Assembly: GCA_018699955.1 (NCBI GenBank)
Contig: JABISG010000085.1
Location: 1 to 40,519, forward strand
DNA from: Planctomycetaceae bacterium
GTDB taxonomy: Bacteria > Planctomycetota > Planctomycetia > Planctomycetales > Planctomycetaceae
Length of the DNA: 40,519 nucleotides
Direction of reading: 5' to 3'
Shown here: positions 17,863 to 27,894 of the stretch, piece by piece
How positions within the stretch are numbered: position 1 is the stretch's first letter
Layout of the letters: each line of letters starts with the position of its first letter
Program-made: the position numbers and the translations under genes
Notes under the pieces: model-generated
What the model was told of the DNA's origin: nothing
Database searches by the model: none
The model's input: only the letters and a program-made list of their open reading frames with translations

Positions 17863-17900
17863 GATCCCACGGGGCGTAGCCCGTGGGCTTTCGGGGGGTT
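17863..17900. repeat. Dispersed palindromic repeat, family A, copy 2
   Basis: GATCCCACGGG pairs with CCCGTGGGCTTTC around a short GCGTAG-type loop. The element lies between the convergent sulfatase and a membrane-protein gene. Its right end merges with the TTA stop of the latter (17899), as copy 1 does with the permease stop. It may serve as a bidirectional terminator. Confidence 0.75.
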
Positions 17901-18573
17901 ATTCGGTTATCAGCACTTCATCGACGGCCTTTTTGATCTCTTCGCCGATGTCGATGTCATGCGGTTCCTCGGGAATCTTGGTGTCGTCGGCGAGTTTCTT
18001 GCATTGGGTTAGAAACTCGCGGAGTTCTTCATCGGTCAGCGTCTCTTTCAACGACTGATTGCCATTCTGATCGGAAACGGAGATCGAAGCCGTCAGCGTT
18101 TGAAACTGACTCTGTGAGATGTCTCCCTCAAATGAGCCGCGGGCCACGCGCTGTAGCGTCAGCTTTCCTTCGGCCTTTTCTTCATCGGAGAGTTCCGACG
18201 GAATCACGTAGCGTCTTTCCATGTGTTGGCACGTTCCAGCCATCATGATCGGCCCCTGGAAGACTTTTTGAAGAATTTCCGTGACCTGCTCAGTGGTGAT
18301 GTCGCCCGCTTTGTATGCTCCGTGGACTCGATCGACTTGTACGATGATCTTTTCTTTGTCGTCGTCATCCAAATCGGAATCGCGAATTCCCTGGACCGTC
18401 GCTTGGTGGACAACTTCAACAACGGTGTCAACGGCACCGGTGATCACCCGATAGATTGCAAAGGCTAAGCCGCCACAGATGAGAACCACGACGAGAACGA
18501 CAGCAAGAATGACATAGAGAACCGTGTTGCTGGAACCTTTTTTCGGTTCTGCAAATTCATCGTGTTGCGACAT
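17899..18573 (-). CDS. Single-TM protein of unknown function
   Basis: The ATG at 18573 gives 224 residues; a longer form to 18660 lacks support and would overlap the end of the upstream gene. Residues 1-17 are polar, one strong membrane helix lies at about 18-42 (VLYVILAVVLVVVLICGGLAFAIY), and the rest is a charged, acidic extracytoplasmic part with HGAYKAGDITTEQVTEILQKV and a YVIPSELSDEEKAEG segment. I do not recognise a family. It lies 37 bp after the Tsr3-like gene on the same strand, suggesting one transcript with it and the small coiled-coil gene. Confidence 0.75.
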   Translation of the reverse strand: MSQHDEFAEPKKGSSNTVLYVILAVVLVVVLICGGLAFAIYRVITGAVDTVVEVVHQATVQGIRDSDLDDDDKEKIIVQVDRVHGAYKAGDITTEQVTEILQKVFQGPIMMAGTCQHMERRYVIPSELSDEEKAEGKLTLQRVARGSFEGDISQSQFQTLTASISVSDQNGNQSLKETLTDEELREFLTQCKKLADDTKIPEEPHDIDIGEEIKKAVDEVLITE

Positions 18574-18610
18574 GGTTATTGCTCGTGAAGGGAAAAGGGG
18601 ATGCGTTGTT

Positions 18611-19111
18611 TCAGTCGCAGGATGGTGCGGGCGTGTCCAAAGTCTTCGTCGGTGTTTCACCGTTCGCCATGCCGTTGAGCGTCAGAAACTCCTCCGCCCA
18701 ATAATAATCGTCCAGCAGGCCGGTGGTGTCGCGGCCGAGCAGGGTGTAGGCAACGTACACAGCCTCGATTGTGGCGAGGCCCGCGTGCGGATTCTCGAAC
18801 GTCTTTGACACGCGTGGATAGGCGGTGTTCCAGTCGGGCAGACTGCGCACCGGCAGATCGTCGTAGTCGCTTTCCATTTGCTCCGCCCATCGCCACGTGC
18901 CGTCGAGAAACAACAGTCCGCAATCGGCATCGTCGCTGCTCAACAGCGGGCCGCCGAATCCAATCCGCACATAGCCTTCGAGCGAATCGACTCGGCCATT
19001 TGAGAACTTGTGAAACGAGAACCCGTCACGTCCGCGCAACGGTTCGACGGTACACTTTTTTCGCCGCTCTTTTGGATGGACGACGAACAAGGTCGGAGGA
19101 AAATCAGACAC
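18611..19111 (-). CDS. Tsr3/DTW-type aminocarboxypropyltransferase-like protein
   Basis: The 166-residue product begins [21 protein letters not shown], like the N-terminal RLI-like part of Tsr3 (DUF367). It continues with [14 protein letters not shown] (70s), resembling both the LDGTW core of DTW proteins and the DCSW of Tsr3. [10 protein letters not shown] at 108-117 fits the SAM-side helix, and [11 protein letters not shown] at 136-146 matches the Tsr3 C-terminal segment with its WG-FL-N pattern. Tsr3 in archaea and eukaryotes adds an aminocarboxypropyl group to small-subunit rRNA; DTW enzymes (TapT) modify tRNA uridine. This protein looks intermediate, so I infer an RNA acp-transferase but not its target. 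It sits between a small coiled-coil gene and a membrane-protein gene. Confidence 0.7.
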   Translation of the reverse strand: MSDFPPTLFVVHPKERRKKCTVEPLRGRDGFSFHKFSNGRVDSLEGYVRIGFGGPLLSSDDADCGLLFLDGTWRWAEQMESDYDDLPVRSLPDWNTAYPRVSKTFENPHAGLATIEAVYVAYTLLGRDTTGLLDDYYWAEEFLTLNGMANGETPTKTLDTPAPSCD

Positions 19112-19146
19112 GGGCGAAGTGTTCGGATGGGGGAGAACGACAGATG

Positions 19147-19332
19147 TCAGCCTTCGGCTTGAATCTTCTCAATCTGCTGTTGCAGGTCGGCAATCTCTGC
19201 TTCCAGACGCGGAACCTCATTAGGATCGTCGGGCTGTTTTCGGGCATAGCCCAGCAATTGGTGCAGCTTGGCAATTTTCTTGCGCGCGACGTCGATCTGC
19301 TTCTTCTGTTTCTTGTTCAACTTGGAAGACAT
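19147..19332 (-). CDS. 61-residue coiled-coil protein
   Basis: A short, highly charged product starting [23 protein letters not shown] and ending in [16 protein letters not shown], with heptad spacing of Leu and Ile in the second half. The N-terminus is strongly basic and the C-terminal half acidic. It lies 35 bp upstream of the Tsr3-like gene on the same strand. The basic tail and small size would suit RNA or ribosome contact, which is only an inference. No domain is recognised, but the ordered heptads and gene spacing support it being real. Confidence 0.65.
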   Translation of the reverse strand: MSSKLNKKQKKQIDVARKKIAKLHQLLGYARKQPDDPNEVPRLEAEIADLQQQIEKIQAEG

Positions 19333-19681
19333 GGCAGATTCCGCTGTGGTCTAAATGGGGTGGTCTAAATGTTGTGAACCCGGTTCCGTGTTGCCCGGCC
19401 GATTCGCACCGCGTAGAGTGGAACGCGAAAAGCAGTATACAATTCAGGCTGCAGCTTAACGTAGAACGACGACGAAACCCAGCAACCTGAGAATTCGCGC
19501 CAGTTGATTCCAAGAGAGAGACTCCAAGCGAGCGGCCGGCTTTATGCCGGCTGTTGGGGTTGATCAGCTCAACGCCCACCGGCCCAATAACATCCCGCCG
19601 GCATAAAGCCGACGGCTCGCCTATTGTTTAAGTTCATCTCGTCTTTAATCTATCTCGTTGCAGGACATCGAAAAGGAATTC
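19333..19681. other. Intergenic region containing palindromic element B1
   Basis: This 349-bp gap separates the divergent coiled-coil and methyltransferase genes. Its main content is the 93-bp element at 19528-19620. At its right edge AAAAGGA (19671-19677) is the ribosome binding site that decides the methyltransferase start. I see no promoter or RNA gene I would defend. Confidence 0.5.
19528..19620. repeat. 93-bp palindromic element, family B, copy 1
   Basis: The outer arms are GCGAGCGGCCGGCTTTATG on the left and a CCGGCATAAAGCC-type arm ending GCTCGC on the right, so the ends are near-complementary. A second element of exactly 93 bp, with matching arms but a different centre, lies at 21770-21862. 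It could form a long hairpin. Confidence 0.85.
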
Positions 19682-20890
19682 ATGGCAGAGTTTCAGAAGA
19701 TCATACAAGACGCGCTCATTGGGGGGGATTGCCTTGCGCTGTCGTTGAGCAAACGGCGAAAGGTTGCCGGCGATTTGCCGCAGAAGCTGACGGTGCGGCC
19801 GGTCATCATTGGCGATGCGGCCGTCTATCAATTTGCATCGCGGCGGGACGGGTTGGAGACGCACGAGAATCTCAAGCCGGCCGATGCGGGTCGCAGAATC
19901 GCTGAGCTTTTCGGAGCAGCCTACGCGCACTGCCATCTATTCACTGTGCAAGCCGACTACATGGCCCGCGCCGCGGCGGGCGGCTCGATTCGCGTCCGTA
20001 AATCGGCGGCGACAAAAACTCGCCGGGTGAAGACGCACAATCGCGCGAAGAATTATCTCATCGCCGACGGAGAACCGTGCCCGTTTCTGATTGAGATTGG
20101 AGTGATGACGCCCGCAGGTCGCGTCCGCAGTTCCAAGTACCAGAAGTTTCGGCAGATCAATCGCTACCTGGAACTGGTGAACGACGTTTACGACCAACTG
20201 CCCGCCGACGGGATTTTGAACGTCGTCGATTTTGGTTGTGGCAAGAGTTATTTGACGTTTGCGCTGCACTATCTGCTGACGAACGTGCATGCGAGATCGG
20301 TGCATATTGTCGGCCTCGACCGGAAAACTGATGTCATTAAGAACTGTCGGGAGATTGCCAAGAAATTGAATTGCATCGGGTTGGAGTTTCAGGAAGGAGA
20401 CATCAGCGTCCACGAAGCAAACGAGCCGGTGCATCTGGCGGTATCGCTGCACGCCTGCGACACGGCAACCGACGACGCGCTGGCGCAGGCGATTCGCTGG
20501 CGGGCCGATGTCATTTTGGCCGTCCCCTGTTGCCAGCACGAATTGGCGAACAAGATCGACAGCCCCGCACTCGCCGGACTATTGCGGCACGGCATTCTGA
20601 AAGAACGATTCGCCGCCGAGGCAACCGACGGGCTGCGAGCGGCCGCACTGGAAATCTGCGGTTACCGAACGCAGGTCGTCGAATTCATCGACATGGAACA
20701 CACGCCAAAAAACATTCTGTTGCGGGCCACAAGAGGCGCTACCGACAGCGGGCGAGCCAGTCAATTTGTGGAAGAATACAACCGACTCAAAGAATCGGCC
20801 GGTTTGGAGACGATCTATTTAGAAGAGGCTCTGGGTGAACCGTTCACCCGGCAACTCGCCCGACAGCCCGTGAATGTCGAACAACTTTGA
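19682..20890 (+). CDS. SAM-dependent methyltransferase (Methyltransf_32-like)
   Basis: The ATG at 19682 has an AAAAGGA site just upstream and gives 402 residues; a TTG at 19658 would add eight. The N-terminal half is an unassigned domain with a basic patch (KSAATKTRRVKTHNRAKNY). The C-terminal half is a Rossmann methyltransferase: VVDFGCGKSYLTFAL is the SAM-binding glycine motif, GLDRK the acidic second motif, and AVSLHACDTATDDAL with VPCCQHEL form the rest of the site, as in the Methyltransf_32/GSTCD-like group. Its substrate is not known; the basic N-terminal domain makes RNA plausible. The stop is six bases before the next ATG, so the two genes are probably cotranscribed. Confidence 0.85.
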   Translation: MAEFQKIIQDALIGGDCLALSLSKRRKVAGDLPQKLTVRPVIIGDAAVYQFASRRDGLETHENLKPADAGRRIAELFGAAYAHCHLFTVQADYMARAAAGGSIRVRKSAATKTRRVKTHNRAKNYLIADGEPCPFLIEIGVMTPAGRVRSSKYQKFRQINRYLELVNDVYDQLPADGILNVVDFGCGKSYLTFALHYLLTNVHARSVHIVGLDRKTDVIKNCREIAKKLNCIGLEFQEGDISVHEANEPVHLAVSLHACDTATDDALAQAIRWRADVILAVPCCQHELANKIDSPALAGLLRHGILKERFAAEATDGLRAAALEICGYRTQVVEFIDMEHTPKNILLRATRGATDSGRASQFVEEYNRLKESAGLETIYLEEALGEPFTRQLARQPVNVEQL

Positions 20891-20896
20891 ACGCCA

Positions 20897-21739
20897 ATGA
20901 CCGAACGACACGAGACAAGATATTCTGCCGACGACGAACGGCTGGAGGTGCCGAAACCCTCGCTGGGATCGCGCGTCGTGTCGAATTTGGGAACGATAAT
21001 CGTGACCGCGATAATGGTTGGCGGCATCTGGTGGTGGACGGTCGGCATGACGGAGCCGAAACCGGAGGAACCACCGAAGACTGCAGAGACGAACCCGATC
21101 CAAGACGATTCGCACAGTCATTCAGCTAACGGCGACAACCAGACTGAACCGGTCGTCCAACCGGCATCAACCAACGGTCATCCGCCCGCCGACGATCTCA
21201 CACCGGAGACCACATCGGACGACGCGCCGGACTTCGATGCTGCGCGGACCAGTTGGCAGGACCCGTTTTTCGCGTCACACTGGAAAGCCGACGGTTGGAA
21301 CTTCCAGCCCGACGCAATGCAATCGGATGAGACCAAGCCGGCATCGGCAAGGTTCCGCCGCGACTACAGAAAAATCACTGTGGAGTGCCTCATCGCGCCG
21401 ACTGGTGAATCCGGTGTTTTTCAAATTCGATTGTTTGCACCGACGACCGACGCGCTGATGCAGGCTGAGTTTTCACGCGAGGCAGTCAGGATTTCTTCCA
21501 CCATCAAGGGGAAGCGAACCCTCATCAAACAGCGGCGGTTCCCCGTGCCGTTCGTTGTGGAGAAACCGACGAAGCTGCGATTCACAGCGACCGGCAATCG
21601 CGTGCTGGTGATCTGCAACGGGGCCCGAGTGCTCAATTGCAGTCAGCCGGCGGAACAGTCGGGAAAACCGCTCCAACTCAGTTTTCGCACCGAAGGGGGC
21701 GGTTTTCACATTTCCGGCCTGGGGCTGGAAGGGGAATGA
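20897..21739 (+). CDS. Membrane-anchored protein with C-terminal beta-sandwich-like domain
   Basis: The 280-residue product has a short cytoplasmic N-terminus, one membrane helix at about 32-49 (LGTIIVTAIMVGGIWWWTVG), a long Pro/Glu/Asp/Ser/Thr-rich spacer to about 115, and a C-terminal domain whose alternating strands (YRKITVECLIAP, VFQIRLFAP, LRFTATGNRVLVICNG, LSFRTEGGGFHISGLGLE) resemble the jelly-roll of LamG or 3-keto-disaccharide hydrolase (DUF1080) proteins. No catalytic residues can be named. It starts six bases after the methyltransferase stop. The family resemblance is tentative; carbohydrate binding is an inference. Confidence 0.75.
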   Translation: MTERHETRYSADDERLEVPKPSLGSRVVSNLGTIIVTAIMVGGIWWWTVGMTEPKPEEPPKTAETNPIQDDSHSHSANGDNQTEPVVQPASTNGHPPADDLTPETTSDDAPDFDAARTSWQDPFFASHWKADGWNFQPDAMQSDETKPASARFRRDYRKITVECLIAPTGESGVFQIRLFAPTTDALMQAEFSREAVRISSTIKGKRTLIKQRRFPVPFVVEKPTKLRFTATGNRVLVICNGARVLNCSQPAEQSGKPLQLSFRTEGGGFHISGLGLEGE

Positions 21740-21769
21740 CCGCGCACACGCTTGAAGCGAGCAACTCAA

Positions 21770-21862
21770 GCGAGCAGCCGGATTTATGCCGGTTGTTTCA
21801 GCCCACCCGCCCGATGCGTGCGTCACCTCAGTCGGTCAACCGGCATAAAGCCGGTCGCTCGC
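21770..21862. repeat. 93-bp palindromic element, family B, copy 2
   Basis: The outer arms (GCGAGCAGCCGGATTTATG and the CCGGCATAAAGCCGG/CGCTCGC side) match those of the copy at 19528-19620, in the same orientation, while the central part differs. Equal length and conserved ends with a variable centre suggest a mobile palindromic element rather than a simple terminator. It lies 30 bp after the stop at 21739. Confidence 0.85.
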
Positions 21863-22037
21863 TGGATTATCTTTGCTGCGCACCGGGCGTGCTTGCCTGC
21901 CTCTAGGTTCGGGTGATATGCTGGATAGCTGATGCGTCGAAGAATGACTCTCTGCGCATCGACACTGTTGGTTCGGCGGAATCGCCGCTGGGTTTTCTCT
22001 GCCATTGATGTTGATTCTTTATCTTTGGGATGAACGC

Positions 22038-25000
22038 ATGAAATCACGAGCCAGTATTTGTGCTGCGCTGGCAGCCGTTGTGGTCGCCGTTGGTTACGTT
22101 GCGTTCGCTGCCGACGAACCGGCCACGAAGATCAAGCCGGTCGATTACACAACCCAAATCAAACCGCTGCTGGTCAAGCACTGTTACGAATGCCATGCGG
22201 CGAAGAAGCCGCAATCGGGCTTCCGACTTGATACGGCAAAACTGGCATCAATGGGCGGAGACCGCGGCGCAGCGATTGTGCCGGGCAAGAGCGAGAAGAG
22301 TTTGCTTTATTTGAGTTTGCTGAACGACGATGATGTGGACGTCACACAGATGCCGTTCGAGCTTGAACCGCTCAAACCGCAAGAGATTTCTCTCATCAAA
22401 CGTTGGATCGACGAAGGGGCGAAAGCGCCGAAAGACGAAGTCGCAGCCGACGCGGATGCAAAGAGTGATCACTGGGCATTTCAGCCTGTTGTGCGACCGA
22501 CGTTGCCGACTGTTAAAAATGCCGCGTGGTCCAATCAGCCGCTCGATCGTTTTGTACTGGCGCGATTGGAAAAAGAAGGATTGGCCCCCTCCGCAGAAGC
22601 CGACAGGGCAACGCTCATTCGGCGACTCAGTCTCGATTTGCGCGGGCTGCCTCCATCGCTCAGCGAGGTCGAACAGTTTTTGGCCGACGATCAACCGGGA
22701 GCCTATGAACGATTGGTCGATCGCATGCTGGCATCGCCGCATTACGGCGAACGTTGGGGCAGGCATTGGCTCGATCTGGCCCGGTACGCCGACTCGAACG
22801 GTTTCACCATCGACGGCCCGCGTTCAATCTGGCAATACCGCGACTGGGTCATCGATGCCGTCAACGATGGCAAGCCGTTCGATAAATTCACAATCGAACA
22901 GATCGCCGGCGATTTGTTGCCGGCCGCCCGGCGCGATCAATTGGTTGCCACCGGATTTCACCGCAACACCTTGATCAATCAGGAAGGCGGAACCGATCCG
23001 GAACAGTTTCGCGTGGATGCGGTCGTCGATCGTCTGGAGACGACAGGTTCGGTGTTCCTTGGGTTGACGATTGGCTGCGCTCGCTGCCACGAACACAAAT
23101 TCGATCCGATCTCACAACGAGAATTCTACGAGATGTACGCGTTTCTGAACGGCACGCAGGATGTCAAAAGCATTCAGCCCATCATCCCGCTGCCAACGCC
23201 GGCGCAGGAAACGCGGCAGAAACAACTGCGGGCCGACATCGCCTCCACCGGAAAGATATTGAAGACCCACGACGCAAAGATCGCCGTGGGACAAGCCAAG
23301 TGGGAAACAGAGATCGCCACCGTCGTCGCACCAAAGTGGGTGATGCTGGACGCGATCGAATTCAAGTCGAAGGCAAACGCGACCATCAACGAATTCGATG
23401 ACCGGTCGCTGATTGTTGGAGGCAACGGCAACATTCCCGCCAACGATACCTACACTGTGACGGTCGATGTTCCCGTCGAAAAGGTTGTGGCCGTGCGGTT
23501 AGAAGTGCTGACGAATTCCGGCTTGCCGAAAAACGGTCCCGGCTTGGCCGACAATGGGAATTTTGTACTCACCGAGTTTTCGGCAACCGTGACTGCAATG
23601 CAGGCGAGTGGCGCAGCAACGGAGCCGTTGAAATTCTCGAAGACGGCAGCCGACTGGTCGCAGGATGGATTCCCGGCAGCGCACGCCATCGACGACAACG
23701 CACAAACCGGCTGGGCGATCAATGTCGCCAAAGGGCAGGGCAGTGCGAATGTCGATCGCGAAGCGATTTTTGTTCTGCAGCAGCCGCTCGAAAAGGCGGT
23801 CGGGACAAAACTGACATTCTCACTGAAACACGAGAGCAAGTCGGCGAAGTACCTCATCGGCCGGTTTCGGCTGTCGGTTACGAGCGAATTGTCGGCCGGT
23901 CATGTCGTGCCGGCCGGTGTCGCAGCGAGTGTGGTCGTTCCGACCGGGAAACGGACACCCGGCCAGAAAGCCGTGCTGAAGGCCTCGTACAGCGGAACCG
24001 ATGAAACCCGCCAGCCGTTGGTCAAAAAATTGAATGCGTTGAAGAAATCCGAACGCGAACTCACGCAGATTATCCCGACGACAATGATTATGCGTGAGGT
24101 GAAGAAGCCGCGCGAAAGTTTCGTGATGATTCGCGGCGACTTTCTGCGGAAAGGTGCCGTCGTGCAGCCGAAAATTCCGGCTCTGTTCCCGCAGTTGCCG
24201 AAGGATGTCGAGAATCCCGGCCGGCTCGATCTTGCTCGTTGGCTTGTCTCGAAAGAAAACCCGTTGACGCCGCGCGTGACAGTAAACCGCTACTGGCAGA
24301 TGTTCTTCGGAACGGGACTGGTCGAGACCGAGAACGATTTCGGTACACAGGGAACGGCACCGTCGCATCCACTATTGCTCGACTGGCTGGCGAGTGAATT
24401 TGTCGCCTCGGGGTGGGATAGCAAAGGGTTGCATCGGCGGATTGTGACGTCGGCCACGTATCGGCAGTCGTCGCGTGTCAGCCCTGAACTGCAGGAGAAA
24501 GATTCGGGCAACCGGCTGCTGGCACGGCAGTCGCGCATTCGGCTTGAAGCCGAAGCGATTCGCGACGTTTGTTTGTCGTCGAGCGGACTGTTGTCGCAGA
24601 AGTTGGGCGGGCCGGGCGTTTATCCGCCGCAGCCTACGGGCATCAACCTGCTCACGCAGGTGTCCAAAGCATGGCCGGAAAGCAAAGGAGACGACCGCTA
24701 CCGTCGCGGCATGTACGTTTACTTCTGGCGATCAAACCCGTATCCGTTTCTTCCAACATTTGATGCCCCGCGTGCCAACAACACCTGCACGCGTCGCGCC
24801 CGCTCGAACACGCCGCTCCAAGCACTCACACTGGCCAACGATCATTCGTTCTTTGAACTGGCGCAGGGATTGGCAACACGCATTCTAACCGACGGTCCCG
24901 ACGATGACTCGGGGCGGCTGCTGTATGCTTTCCGCGTCTGCCTGTCGCGAGAGCCGAGCGAACAAGAATTCGCCGTGCTCACACAATTTATCGCACAACA

Positions 25001-25148
25001 ACGCAAACGATTTGAATCGGCAGAAAAAGACGCCACACAAGTGGCACCGGCGATTCGTCCGGAAGGCATCAGCGCAGCCGAAGCGGCCGCATGGACCGCC
25101 GCGGCCCGCGTCTTTTTGAATTTGGATGAGTTCATTACACGGGAATGA
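22038..25148 (+). CDS. Planctomycete PSCyt1/DUF1549/DUF1553 cytochrome c protein
   Basis: From the ATG at 22038 (GGGA upstream) this is 1036 residues, typical for the family; an ATG at 22005 is less likely because the signal peptide begins after it. After an export signal ending near AFAA comes PSCyt1 with a heme-c motif, CYECH, at 49-53. DUF1549 includes RWGRHWLDLARYADSNGF and a second CxxCH, CARCH at 347-351, within IGCARCHEHKFDPI. A central insert with galactose-binding-like strands follows. DUF1553 shows NPLTPRVTVNRYWQMFFG and NTPLQALTLAND near the end. Function is unestablished; a periplasmic redox enzyme is a common guess. A DUF1501 gene follows six bases later, the usual pairing. Confidence 0.95.
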   Translation: MKSRASICAALAAVVVAVGYVAFAADEPATKIKPVDYTTQIKPLLVKHCYECHAAKKPQSGFRLDTAKLASMGGDRGAAIVPGKSEKSLLYLSLLNDDDVDVTQMPFELEPLKPQEISLIKRWIDEGAKAPKDEVAADADAKSDHWAFQPVVRPTLPTVKNAAWSNQPLDRFVLARLEKEGLAPSAEADRATLIRRLSLDLRGLPPSLSEVEQFLADDQPGAYERLVDRMLASPHYGERWGRHWLDLARYADSNGFTIDGPRSIWQYRDWVIDAVNDGKPFDKFTIEQIAGDLLPAARRDQLVATGFHRNTLINQEGGTDPEQFRVDAVVDRLETTGSVFLGLTIGCARCHEHKFDPISQREFYEMYAFLNGTQDVKSIQPIIPLPTPAQETRQKQLRADIASTGKILKTHDAKIAVGQAKWETEIATVVAPKWVMLDAIEFKSKANATINEFDDRSLIVGGNGNIPANDTYTVTVDVPVEKVVAVRLEVLTNSGLPKNGPGLADNGNFVLTEFSATVTAMQASGAATEPLKFSKTAADWSQDGFPAAHAIDDNAQTGWAINVAKGQGSANVDREAIFVLQQPLEKAVGTKLTFSLKHESKSAKYLIGRFRLSVTSELSAGHVVPAGVAASVVVPTGKRTPGQKAVLKASYSGTDETRQPLVKKLNALKKSERELTQIIPTTMIMREVKKPRESFVMIRGDFLRKGAVVQPKIPALFPQLPKDVENPGRLDLARWLVSKENPLTPRVTVNRYWQMFFGTGLVETENDFGTQGTAPSHPLLLDWLASEFVASGWDSKGLHRRIVTSATYRQSSRVSPELQEKDSGNRLLARQSRIRLEAEAIRDVCLSSSGLLSQKLGGPGVYPPQPTGINLLTQVSKAWPESKGDDRYRRGMYVYFWRSNPYPFLPTFDAPRANNTCTRRARSNTPLQALTLANDHSFFELAQGLATRILTDGPDDDSGRLLYAFRVCLSREPSEQEFAVLTQFIAQQRKRFESAEKDATQVAPAIRPEGISAAEAAAWTAAARVFLNLDEFITRE

Positions 25149-25154
25149 GCGGAT

Positions 25155-26606
<1,452 letters not shown>

Positions 26607-26672
26607 TGGTGCGGTGACCGTGCGTCCGACGGGTGGGAGAGTTCTTGCAGCCACTTCTTGAGAGAACCGACC

Positions 26673-27737
26673 ATGCGCTGGGCCTTCTTCGCATTGCTAA
26701 TCTGCTGGACATCGTCTTTGAACGCTGGCGAAACGGTGACCATCGCCACGCTCAATTGCCAGTTCTTATCGCCAAAGACCGTTCACGTAAAATTCGGTCT
26801 ACCGTTCGATCGTCGTTCCTGGACCGAAGTGCAGCGAAGAACGTGGGCGGCAGACGGCTTCCGCGAGCAGCATTATCGAAAAGCGGTCAAAGCAATCGCC
26901 GCAACAATCCAGAGGATCGATGCCGATGTGATCGTGCTGACGGAAGTCGCCCGTGTGTCTCGGGTGAATGGCATTTATGCCTCGCCAAATGACGTCACAG
27001 TCTTGCACGACGAATTGAAGGAAAACTATCCCCATCTGGCCTTCGCCGATTCGAGCGACAAGATTACGAATCAAAATGTTGCCATTCTCTCCCGGCGACC
27101 GTTCGTCGAGGGATCGATGTTGCCGCGAATTCCGGGCCGCGAAGGGTTCTTCGGTGAACTGGATGACGTGGAATCCGAAGACGAGACGACGGTCTCCAAA
27201 GGGATGCGGGCTGCGATCAGAATTGACGGCGACGTCGTCTATCTTTATCCAGTGCATTTGAAGAGCGAGCGCGGCGGCCACGAGAGCGACGCGAAAAGGA
27301 TCGCGCAGGCATCGATTGTGCGCAGGAACTACCTCAAACAGTTGGCCGACGACCAGCACGTGATTGTCATCGGTGACCTGAACGGCCATCGCGGGCAACC
27401 GGCGCTGCGGCGAATTCGTGGTCTCGACGATTTGAACGAGGATCTCGCGCAGACCGGCGGCCCCAGGTTTTTCAAACGCCGCGAAAGTGAACCCAGCGAC
27501 GAATTCAATCGTCGCATTCGTCAACACTGGACCTTCGAATTCGAAGGTCGGCGCACCCAGATCGATCACATTCTGATCTCGCAGTCGATTCGCAACCGTT
27601 GCACTCAGCGTAATTATCATAAGAAGATGCAGATTGAGTTCATCGAGGTGACCGAGACGATTGAGGGGACTGACATTCCGGCAACCGATCATCGCGCAGT
27701 GAAACTGACATTGCAGTTTTTGGACAAACACCTTTGA
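26673..27737 (+). CDS. Secreted endonuclease/exonuclease/phosphatase (EEP) family protein
   Basis: The ATG at 26673 gives 354 residues beginning with a signal peptide (RWAFFALLICWTSSLNAG); a TTG at 26658 is also open. The EEP fold is seen in TIATLNCQFL (Asn), DVIVLTEVA (metal Glu), QNVAILSRRPF, VYLYPVHLKSE (His), VIVIGDLNGHRG (catalytic Asp and Asn) and the terminal TDHRAVKL (Asp-His pair). All main catalytic positions appear kept, so it should be an active metal-dependent phosphodiesterase or phosphatase outside the cytoplasm. The substrate could be nucleic acid, lipid or inositol phosphate. It lies between the DUF1501 and CehA-type genes on the same strand. Confidence 0.9.
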   Translation: MRWAFFALLICWTSSLNAGETVTIATLNCQFLSPKTVHVKFGLPFDRRSWTEVQRRTWAADGFREQHYRKAVKAIAATIQRIDADVIVLTEVARVSRVNGIYASPNDVTVLHDELKENYPHLAFADSSDKITNQNVAILSRRPFVEGSMLPRIPGREGFFGELDDVESEDETTVSKGMRAAIRIDGDVVYLYPVHLKSERGGHESDAKRIAQASIVRRNYLKQLADDQHVIVIGDLNGHRGQPALRRIRGLDDLNEDLAQTGGPRFFKRRESEPSDEFNRRIRQHWTFEFEGRRTQIDHILISQSIRNRCTQRNYHKKMQIEFIEVTETIEGTDIPATDHRAVKLTLQFLDKHL

Positions 27738-27894
27738 ACTTCAGCCGGTTGGTCGCGACTCATCGACAATCGCCACCTTCTTCCTTGCACTCATCGCCTC
27801 TCCGTTCCACAATGGGGCGTGAATCCGGTTGTTGCGTTCTGTAACGCCGTCCTGTTGTTCGCCCTGTCATTGTTTTCATCGAGAGGAAGCGGAA

